A stretch of DNA of 64,000 nt from Semisulcospira habei (Eukaryota; Mollusca; Gastropoda; Semisulcospiridae), in assembly GCA_036245525.1 (NCBI GenBank), contig BTPG01000003.1, positions 209,452,934 to 209,516,933 of the forward strand, written 5' to 3'. Shown piece by piece: positions 32,947 to 42,600 of the stretch. Position 1 is the first letter of the stretch; every line of letters starts with the position of its first letter. The notes beneath the pieces are model-generated. The model did no database searches and was not told the DNA's origin. It worked only from the letters and a program-made list of their open reading frames with translations. Both the position numbers and the translations under genes were made by a program.

Positions 32947-33815
32947 AGGCCCCGCTACACGAGCCCGGTTTTGAGGCCGATTCCCGATCAGTTTTCGAAT
33001 CGGTAGGTCATCGGGCCGGCTAAACAATGTGTGCTTACTTACTTACTTACGCCTGTCACCCCTACCCGGGTATAGGCCGTCGACGAGAGACCTCCAGCAA
33101 CTCCTGTCCTGTGCTTCTCCTTCGATTCTACTCCAGGTGGTTCCCAGTCTCTTGATGTCTGCTTGGAGGTCTCGACGCCAGGAGTTTCTCGGCCTACCTC
33201 TTTTCTTCTTTCCCTGGGGGTTCCATGACAATGCCTGCCTAGTGATACTGGAAGCTGGCTTTCTCAGACTGTGACCGATCCATCCCCATCTTCTTCGCCC
33301 AATTTCATTATCTGCTGTTATCTGCTCTGTTCTCTCCCAGAGTCTGACTTTGCTGATCTTCTCTGGCCAGTGGATTTTCAAAATTCTTCTAAGGCACATT
33401 TCCCGACTTGTTTAGCCGACCGGTTTGAACCGAAGATCAAAGTCGTACCTGTTCTGCAAAATGACTGCTAGTTTTGACAGTGATGATGATGTGCTTGCAT
33501 TATCAGCAGTTTTGCATCATCGTATTCGGGAAGAGGCGTGCGAAACATCAGCACTGAACGGCGGTGGTACTGATCACAACAGGCGTGTTCCACCATTTGC
33601 AAACCGTGCTGAAACGACATGATTTGCGAGACGCGCTCTGATTGGTTGAAGCTTACGATCGGGACCGATTCGGATCGGGAAAATAGAGCAGGTTCTAGAC
33701 ACCCGATTCCCAGCCGATTTGGACCGGATCGGATAATTGACTGACGTCATCCGATCGCAATCGGATCGGAATCGGCTTCAAAATCGGGGCACAACCGGCT
33801 CGTGTGGCGGGGCCT
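32947..33815. mobile_element. PIF/Harbinger-like element remnant
   Basis: Terminal inverted repeats: AGGCCCCGCTACACGAGCCC on the left and CCGGCTCGTGTGGCGGGGCC, then T, on the right. TTC flanks both ends (32944-32946 and 33816-33818), a 3-bp target duplication as Harbinger elements make. A short plus-strand frame near 33461-33620 (SDDDVLALSAVLHHRIREEA) resembles a Harbinger transposase N-terminus, but the rest is missing. A LINE fragment is inserted inside. Confidence 0.7.
33031..33402 (-). mobile_element. LINE 3' fragment (RTE-like C-terminus) inside the Harbinger remnant
   Basis: An open frame of 118 codons gives a LINE C-terminal domain: CLRRILKIHWPEKISKVRLW, RRRWGWIGHSLRKP, KKKRGRPRNSWRRDL, then GLYPGRGDRRK. 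It is followed on the minus strand by (TAAG)n, a short-repeat 3' end. Strongly 5'-truncated. Confidence 0.85.
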
Positions 33816-34590
33816 TTCCGCAAATGTCCACACTGGCGACACAAAGTTTCTCATACAACGTACACCACTGTTACGCTGCGTCTCTCACAATGTACACCCT
33901 ATACGGGCCACGTACCTACGATACACTGTGTGTCTCTACAACTGACAATGCAAGACAATGTACCCACGTGCTCTCCTAGCACCAACTTTATATAATAAGA
34001 CATCTCAGTTTCTAGCGGAATAATCCAAAGACTTTACTCAACGCAGCCAATCAGAACGGAACACGTAACTGAAATCATAAATATTAATAAAAGAAGAACT
34101 TTCTGGAAAAAATAAAATAGTCTACAAAATTCGGCTGCTCATTTCAGCACTAAATCCCAATATATAATGATATCACACAAAAATATGGCAAACCGTTTAC
34201 GACTTTTCACAACACACAAAGAACGGCTGCTAATTTCACGCGCACAGTAAACAACTATGACTGAAATTACTACAGTGTAGCAAACTGTTGCTTATACTTC
34301 GACGTCACATGTAAGATCACTCAACAGCGCGATTTTGCTCGAACGTTCTGGTTCATTCTCAGCTAATCTACGCAAAACAACAATCGACCGCTCTTCTCCG
34401 TGCGACTATTCTAGAAGCTTCCGGACTAAAATTAGCGTATCATAACAAAGCCAAATCCGCTATCATGCACGAACGATAAAGAATCTCACTGAAAAGGTAC
34501 GTGATACCATGATAGCTCAAATAAATATCGGATCGTTTCCTACGATTAACACATGTATGCTCTCACAGGACAACACAACCACTATCGTAA

Positions 34591-35165
34591 CAAGGGTATT
34601 GCTAGGCGCCACGTGCAGGTAGGCTTGGACACTCGTAGTGTGGTCTCGTACGTCTAGCTATAGGGTATTGCTAGGCGCCACGTGCAGGTAGGCTTGGACA
34701 CTCGTAGTGTGGTCTCTTACGTCTAGCTATAGGGTATTGCTAGGCGCCACGTGCAGGTAGGCTTGGACACTCGTAGTGTGGTCTCGTACGTCTAGCTATA
34801 GGGTATTGCTAGGCGCCACGTGCAGGTAGGCTTGGACACTCGTAGTGTGGTCTCGTACGTCTAGCTATAGGGTATTGCTAAGCGCCACGTGCAGGTAGGC
34901 TTGGACACTCGTAGTGTGGTCTCGTACGTCTAGCTATAGGGTATTCCTAAGCGCCACGTGCAGGTAGGCTTGGACACTCGTAGTGTGGTCTCGTACGTCT
35001 AGCTATAGGGTATTGCCATGCGCCACGTGCAGGTAGGCTTGGACACTCGTAGTGTGGTCTCGTACGTCTAGCTATAGGGTATTGCTAGGCGCCACGTGCA
35101 GGTAGGCTTGGACACTCGTAGTGTGGTCTGGCACGTCCCAGCTATAGGGTATTGCTAGGCGCCAA
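34591..35165. repeat. 69-bp tandem repeat, eight units
   Basis: Unit: GGGTATTGCTAGGCGCCACG, then TGCAGGTAGGCTTGGACACT, then CGTAGTGTGGTCTCGTACGT and CTAGCTATA. Units differ by only one or two bases, so amplification is recent. Each holds the small palindrome GGCGCC. Confidence 0.95.
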
Positions 35166-35581
35166 GCTGTTTATCAACTGCAACATGTCACATGTCAGTA
35201 TTGTGTGCAATTCTCAGACACATTACAAAGAGATATGGATAAACCATGATAGTTACAGTAGTAGTGCTATGACTTGATAGTCCGTCAAACGTCACGTGAT
35301 TCTTTCTCCGAGATTGCTCATTACAAGTGCAGAGAGCAGATGCGGCTCTAAGCCCGGGGATCTAGTGCACATTTTTACATTTGAAATGTTTAGAACTTTG
35401 CTATGATGGACGGGATATGGCAGCAACAAAATATAAAGAAGTACCCAACGGAGAAAGAAACACGCTTAGAAAAAACGGTACAACACAATTTATTAATATT
35501 TCGGGTAAATACCCTTTGTCAAAATAGACAAACAAACAGAGACATTATTTGCTACTTATCTTCAGATGCAGAAGGAATGTG
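35166..35581. other. Unassigned sequence before assembly gap
   Basis: No recognisable exon or element. TATGGATAAACCATGATAGTTACAG near 35233 may be a degraded family B arm. Confidence 0.5.
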
Positions 35582-36081
35582 NNNNNNNNNNNNNNNNNNN
35601 NNNNNNNNNNNNNNNNNNNNNNNNNNNNNNNNNNNNNNNNNNNNNNNNNNNNNNNNNNNNNNNNNNNNNNNNNNNNNNNNNNNNNNNNNNNNNNNNNNNN
35701 NNNNNNNNNNNNNNNNNNNNNNNNNNNNNNNNNNNNNNNNNNNNNNNNNNNNNNNNNNNNNNNNNNNNNNNNNNNNNNNNNNNNNNNNNNNNNNNNNNNN
35801 NNNNNNNNNNNNNNNNNNNNNNNNNNNNNNNNNNNNNNNNNNNNNNNNNNNNNNNNNNNNNNNNNNNNNNNNNNNNNNNNNNNNNNNNNNNNNNNNNNNN
35901 NNNNNNNNNNNNNNNNNNNNNNNNNNNNNNNNNNNNNNNNNNNNNNNNNNNNNNNNNNNNNNNNNNNNNNNNNNNNNNNNNNNNNNNNNNNNNNNNNNNN
36001 NNNNNNNNNNNNNNNNNNNNNNNNNNNNNNNNNNNNNNNNNNNNNNNNNNNNNNNNNNNNNNNNNNNNNNNNNNNNNNNNN
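35582..36081. other. Assembly gap, 500 N
   Basis: A run of exactly 500 N, probably a fixed-size scaffold gap. It may hide upstream exons of the SPIN90-like gene; open frames spanning it are meaningless. Confidence 0.98.
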
Positions 36082-36206
36082 TGACCTTGCTGTCTGCATG
36101 ACCAGCAGCATTGTCTATACAAATGCCAGAGTAATGCAGTGGAAGAGGTGACTGTTTTTTTTTTTTGTTTGTTCTTCTCAAACATGATTCTTGATTTTTG
36201 TAACAG

Positions 36207-36676
36207 TGCAAAGGCAGTCATCAACCAACAGTAGCCCTGTCCCAACCCCACCACAGAATGGGGGAATATTGGTAAGCCCAGCTGAAAATGGAGACAGCAA
36301 TCTCAACAGTACATCCCTACCTTCAGGAGATTCGGCCGTCATGGATGAATGTCCAGGCGACAACTCTGCCTCTGTAAAAACAGAAGCTAACGCACCAGGA
36401 GATGAATCCAGTGCGCCCATTGCTGTCCCTGCAGTATCTAGCGACAGTGACACAGTCAGCAATGGTGTTTCTTCAGTCACATTAACAGACATGCTGAAGG
36501 AGTTGACGGTCCCGGACAAGATTGGTCCCGAATTGGTGGAAGAGGTGCGCAAGAGCACAGGACTCAGTTTTGAGAAGTCCAAAGTTGCCGTGGGAACGGT
36601 GTTGGGGTACGTGGGATGCAAGATGCCCGAGTTGGAGCTTGTCCTGCTCAAAGTTGTGAACTCTTTGCATTTTGGG
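36207..36676 (+). CDS. NCKIPSD: SPIN90-like exon a (linker and start of armadillo-like domain)
   Basis: The acceptor is TTTGTAACAG at 36197-36206. Two bases complete a split codon, then 156 codons run to the donor GTAAGT at 36677 (phase 0). The first 95 residues are a Ser/Thr/Asn/Pro-rich linker ([17 protein letters not shown]). The conserved part starts near [20 protein letters not shown] and continues [20 protein letters not shown]. The donor is repeated downstream in two 48-bp tandem copies; see findings. Confidence 0.85.
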
Positions 36677-39600
36677 GTAAGTAGAGCCTTGCATTTTGGG
36701 GCAGGTGAAGCTTTGCATTTTGGGGTAAGTAGAGCCTTGCATTTTGGGGCAGGTGAAGCTTTGCATTTTGGGGTAAGTAGAGCCTTGCATTTTGGGGCAG
36801 GTGAAGCTTTGCATTTTTGGGGGGGGGGGGGTGTACTACATAATAACTCTTTAAAGTACCATTGTACATGAATCTGAAGACACGTTTCTGCACCATTTGT
36901 GTTTGTTATGTCTTGTCGACACACCTAATGAACTTTAACAGCAATTTGGACAGGCAGCAACAGCACACGCGTTAATCACATTTATTCTGTGCAGCCGTTG
37001 GCGTTTCAAACTATTTTTAGCTGTTTCTCGTACTTCTTCTTCTTCTCAAACGCCGTCACACTTTGAGTTTGGCTCTCAAAATGAAATCTGTGGTCTTCTG
37101 TAGCGCCTCCACAGGCCCGTACAGTTTCTCTTGTAGTGGCGGGCTTCGGCCATATCTCCTCCCTCAGCGGCTGGTGGTTCCCACAGTCCTGGAGGATGTG
37201 CTCTGCGGTCTACTCTGCTTCTCCACAAGGGCACAGGGGAGATGGCACGAGGTGGAAACGTCTGTGCAGGTGGAAATTGAGTCGGTTGTGCCCGGTCCTC
37301 AGACGAAAGATGGTCACCTGCTCTTGTCTGGACAGCTGATGGTAACTGTCTAGGGGCCGTTGTGGTGGTCTGTACACAGACTTAATGATGGTCTTCATCT
37401 CTGTGAAGCTGACTCCATTTTCATCTTGTTCTTTCTCTGCGCCCACTTTTGCCATTCTGTCAGCTTCTTCATTGCCGTAGATGCCACAGTGTGAAGGGAT
37501 CCACTGCAGCACCAGTCTGGTGCACTTGATGTTTTGCAGTGCCTCTTGTAGACGTGGCAGTTTGCTTGCTGTTGCTGCCTCAAGGACAGACATGGCATCA
37601 GTAAAGAAGACAATCTGGGCATCAGGGTCTGCAGTGCCACTAAGGGTGTTAGCTGCGCGGACTAGGGCTTCCACCTCAGCTCTGTAATTTGTGCAGTGAA
37701 GGCCTGTTGGTACTGCCTCTGCCTGCCATTTTCCGTTTGGGTACTGAATGTACACCCCAGCCCCTCCATCCTGAACTGCATCTGTGGCTGATCCATCGGT
37801 GTATGCCCGTATCCATGCTTCCTGGGGATACTTTTCTTCGAGCATGGCCAGTGTCAGGGCTTTCTTGCTCACAGTGCTGTGCTCATCTCTGTGGTACCGT
37901 GGAAGAGATGGTGATGTTTTCTGGCTTACTTTCCCAAGGTGGAAGGTCGCTAGCAGGATTCAGAGCCTCTACCTGCGCAGGCAGCTTTGCCTGGTGTTTT
38001 GTTTTCTCAAAACACATTACCGATGGTATTACACTTAGGAAATGGCTCTTAGCTGGCCTAATTTTAGCCAAATTTTGGTTGTGTCCGTATAAGGGGGTGT
38101 TGGCAGGAGTGGGGCGCCATAGACCATGCCAACCCGAATAGCCTCCCCTTACTCACATCCGGTACAAGGTTACCCAGCATACCCCAGTTTTAGTTCTTAG
38201 CTGGCAGAAGTAGGTTGTGTCTGTTCGAGCTCCGCTTTCGTTCTTGGCCGGTCGTTCGACCTTGACTGTTCGTTGGGACTTGAACTGTGAAGATGGTGGC
38301 GTGACTGGGGGTGGTAGTGCTCACGCTGTGCCGCCTCGTCGACCTGTGTGTTCTACGGACCTACGGCTTGTGCCATGGAGACTGTGACTGGGGCTTCCGG
38401 ACGCTGCTTCGGCCTGCGCTCCGAACCGGTCGCGCGGTGGGGCGTGCTGTTACGTTATGGTGATACGTGGGTTTGCTCCTTTTTTCCGCCATGGCCAGGT
38501 AATATCTCGGTGAATGCCCTCGACCGGCGCCCTTGGGTGGGAAGGAGCGCCGAGCGTCGGCACGCGCTGTACACTCGTTTGATTCGACTACATATTCAAT
38601 TATGTCCGATTCGCCAGCGCGCGCGCGTCGTTATTGCGTGACCTTAGAGGCCACGCTCGCTCTTTCATCTTGTACCCTCTTGTTGCAGTAACTAGGTTCG
38701 GATCTGCACGATGTGTGGCGACTTTCAGGGCCCCTCGGACGAGCATGCGGAGGGCCTTCCCTGAGCAAGAGGCGAGTCGACCCGCACTGGTGAGGTGTCC
38801 GCCTCATGACTGGAAGAGCGATGGTTAACGCTTACCTCCGTTGGCGTCCTACTCTATCAGAGGTCGGCCGACAGTGATGTCCAAGCTAACAAGGAGGGAC
38901 CCACGTCAGGAACAGAGACTTTGTTGTCCCGCACAGAGATAGGGACTTCGTTGTCCCGCAGAGAACATACGCCGCCTCAAGGCAGGAACAGGGACTTCGT
39001 TGTCCCGCAGAGAACGTACGCCGCCTCAAGGCAGGAACAGGGACTTCGTTGTCCCGCAGAGAACGTACGCCGCCTCAAGGCAGGAACAGGGACTTCGTTG
39101 TCCCGCAGATAACGTACGCCGCCTCAAGGCAGGAACAGGGACTTCGTTGTCCCGCAGAGAACGTACGCCGCCTCAAGGCAGGAACAGGGACTTCGTTGTC
39201 CCGCAGAGAACGTACGACGCCTCAAGTCAAAAACAGGGACTTCGTTGACCCGCTCAGAGATAGGGACTTCGTTGTCCCGCAGAGAGCACACGCCGCCTCA
39301 AGGCAGGAACAGGGACTTCGTGGTCACGCACAGAGATAGGGACTTCGTTGTCCCGCAGAGAGCGTACGACGCCTATCAGAGACCGCCGGGCATTAATGTC
39401 CGAGATTAACAAGGTGGGTCCCAAGTCAGAGGCAGGGACTTCGTTGTCCCGCAGAGAGCGTACGTTGCCTATCAGAGATCGCCGGACACTGATATCAGAG
39501 TGTAACAAGGCGAAACCCAAGTCCGATGCAGGGACTGCGTGGTCCCACAGAGAGCGTACCACGCCTATCAGACCGCCGGGCAGTGACACCTGGCAGGGAC

Positions 39601-42600
39601 AAGCGGGGACCCAAGTCAGAGCAGTGGCTTTGTTTCCCCACAGAGAGCGTACCTCGCCTATCAGATACCGGGCAGAGACGCCTGACAGCCACAAGGTCGG
39701 ACCCAGGGCACAAGCAGTGGCCTTGCTGTCCCACAGAGAGCGTGCTACGCCTATCGGAGATCGTGGCCACGGAAGCAGTGGCTTGGTTGCCTCTTCCCTC
39801 ATACAAGAGTTATAAGTCGTGGCTGATTCTCTGTTTGTCTATTGACAAGGGGTAATTACCTAAACATTACTAAATTGCGTTGCTACCTTAGTGGCTTGGT
39901 TGCCCAGACCGGTTTACCATACACATTCGGCGTATTAAAGTACACTATTTTGCTTGGGGTACACATACATGTGCACGTTTTACACAATACACATTTTGGA
40001 GAAACTGACAACTCACTGGCTTGTGAATAATACACATGTGAGTCCAAAGTACACTTTTAGTCAGTTGGAAGTACACTGACTGCACCCAGGGGGTCACCAG
40101 GTCGGCAAGTGGTTACTCAGAGAGCGGTCGGCGTCTTTCAGAGCTCGCCTGTCCGAGACGCCCAAGAGTACAAAGGGGACCCCAATCAGAAGCAGTGCCT
40201 TGCTGTCCCACAGAGAGAGGATGTCGGCTGTCAGAGATCGCCGGACAGAGACGCCCAAGTGTTTTAGGGTGGGACCCAAGGTGGTCCCGGACCTGTAAAG
40301 CACAAGATACCTTGTTCTGGGCTCTGGTCAGCAGGAGAGGTAGCTGACAACCTCTACTGGCATGGCTAAACCAATGATTCTTCCACCGGCCCGGGACCCG
40401 GCCTCAAGAGTGACCCGCTCCACTGTCCGTCCGCAGGCCAGAGTGGACAAACAGCAGGTGGACTGAGCATCCAGGTGGGGCCCATGTCAACGGCAGTGAC
40501 CTAGGCGCCCCGGCCCAGTAAGCTGGTAGTCACTGACGGCGGAGGGCTGGCGTCGGCTACCGTACCGACGATGCTTCCAGTCCCGGGCCAGACGACAAGT
40601 CATAAACGGACATGCAGAAGCGACTGCTCGGCTTCTCAGGCGCTGGACAGTGTCTAGTGTCTGTGAGAACATGTGGGCGCGGTAGCAAACACGTATGAGT
40701 ATGTACGGTTATCGTGGTGCGCGACACAAGGGTTAAAAGGTTGCTTCCCAGCGGCTCAGCGGTTCGCCAGGCCGCTGGGGCGCGACACCTCTTATCCTTA
40801 CACGGTTAGGTTCCTGGAACCTCTAATCCGCTTTCTTTGCTTTGGGCAATAGAGATGAGAAAACAGAGGGGGATTCTGTCTCCCATATTTTAATCTAATT
40901 CAACAACTTGATTATCCCTTAAGGGTTATTACAATCAAATTGTGCTCATGCATTAAGCATTGATTAATTTAATTTTTCTTATTATTAGGTTGGGCGCCCT
41001 CGCCCGGGCTGCGCACCAGTTTTTTATGGCTTGTGGCGACCGCAAGGGCTACAGGACCACTGCACTTCGCACTGCAGGATCCCGGCTCGGTGATGTTGGG
41101 CCACGCCTCGCGCCGACCATGCAGACGAGAACCGCTCTAGCTGCAGTGCAGAAGAGACGACCTCACGATGGGATCCGGGTCCCGGCGTTCGCTCATGATC
41201 TTCAGTTCCCCTTCGGAAGCAGGGACTCGCCTCACACAAGCCAGGGGTACGAGAGGAACAGGAGACGCCGTCCCAGTTCCATGGCTCGCTACGCAAGGAA
41301 AAGACGGGCTCTCCGAGTTTTCGCCACCGTTCGGGGGAGCGGCCCCCTGAGACTACGTTGTTCCTTCCAAGTGCGGGGTCCGCCTTCGTTGGATCGCCGC
41401 CGGCCGGAGTTCCCCGGACTTCGGAGGGGTTGGACATCCCTTCGCCTGCGGGCGGAGCATACGGTTCCCGCTGGACGCCAGAGGACGTCATTCGCCGTGG
41501 CTGGACGAGGTTAGCTTCTCTACGTCGCTACGCTCGCGGTTCCGAGAGGTCTTGCGTTTGCCGTCTACTGCGAAGATTTACAGGAGAGTCTACTCGAGCC
41601 GGGGACTACGCAGGTCCCCTCATCGCGTCCAAGCATTCAAGTCCCTGCCCCTGCTGGTCGGCCTTCTGTCTCCGCTTCAGGGCGCCGGGGGAGGCGCTGG
41701 TGGCTTCAGCTGGATCCTACTCCTTCCGCTGCCAACGGTTGCTGCGTCCGTCCTGATCGATTACACGCGGCTGAGTGGAGAGTCGGCCACGCAGGGCACC
41801 GCACAGTGGAGAACTTCTTGGCCCCCTGGGCAGACCGACAAGGAGGCTTGCAAGGCCTGTCACTCAGCCGAGTCACGCTGCGGGCGCCGCCGGATGTAGC
41901 AGCCTTCTTAAAACACTGTGGACCGTCAGACAGGATTGGCAGGGACCACTCTTCCGCGGAGGCGCGGTTCGTCCGATGCACCGGTTTGGGCGACTTACAT
42001 CCGAGAGACGGAGGCAGCGACGGGACGCCAACGGCACTCTCCTGTGAACGTCAGGGACAGCATGCTCCTGGCGCGCGAGGGATAGAGGTCAGCGCGGGTG
42101 GCGGACTGGTCCGACAGACTTCACTGCGGACGACGTCTTCTTCGGGGGTATGCACACAGTTCAGATTAGCTCCGCCTGAGTTGACTTGCGGCTAGTCGCT
42201 TCATTTCCCCGACGGGGTGCTACTCTTCGCTTGGGCCTGGCCGTAGTCAGCGGTGACCAGGCACGCTTGTTGCCTCCTTAGACGACAGCGTCGGGACCTA
42301 GCGGAAGCGGTCGCGTTCCTGGGTGGCGGCAACTTGGAGTTCGGCAGGCTGCAGCGCCGGACCGGAGCGGATGGTCTCACCCTCGGTAGCGCCTTCAGGG
42401 AGTTACCCATTCGGCGCTGTGGATCCTGCGACCGGGGGCGCAAGTACAGGGAGTTAGACGGGACAACTGGGCAGGAATTAGTTCCTGAGAGGTCGTTGCG
42501 CTCGGGCCTGTGGCAGTAGGGTCGACGCAGCTCTTCCACTAGACGGTAGATTGGAGCACGATCTTCGTCCTTCGACTCGACACAAGTGCCTCGTCACCTC

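Larger units (their letters stand above)
32672..35165. mobile_element. Dispersed repeat R copy 2, ending in a 69-bp tandem array
   Basis: The body (about 32735-34590) matches the repeat at 15990-16850 at both ends, but is longer because a Harbinger-like element is inserted. Both flanks carry the same motif (TAGGCTT-GACACTCGTAGTG, then TGGTCT and GTC-TAGCTATAGGG), once on the left at about 32676-32727 and eight times on the right. That makes the body look bounded by direct repeats. Class unknown. Confidence 0.6.

Noticed and set aside
34591..35165. CRISPR array
   Set aside because: The 69-bp units are identical throughout their length, without variable spacers.
36082..36148. Possible upstream exon of the SPIN90-like gene ending at AGAG before GTGACTG
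   Set aside because: The open stretch starts in the N gap, and I could not match its residues to the family with confidence.
39348..39855. Protein-coding genes in the serine/arginine-rich frames of the DIRS repeats
   Set aside because: Frames follow the tandem units and are open on both strands.
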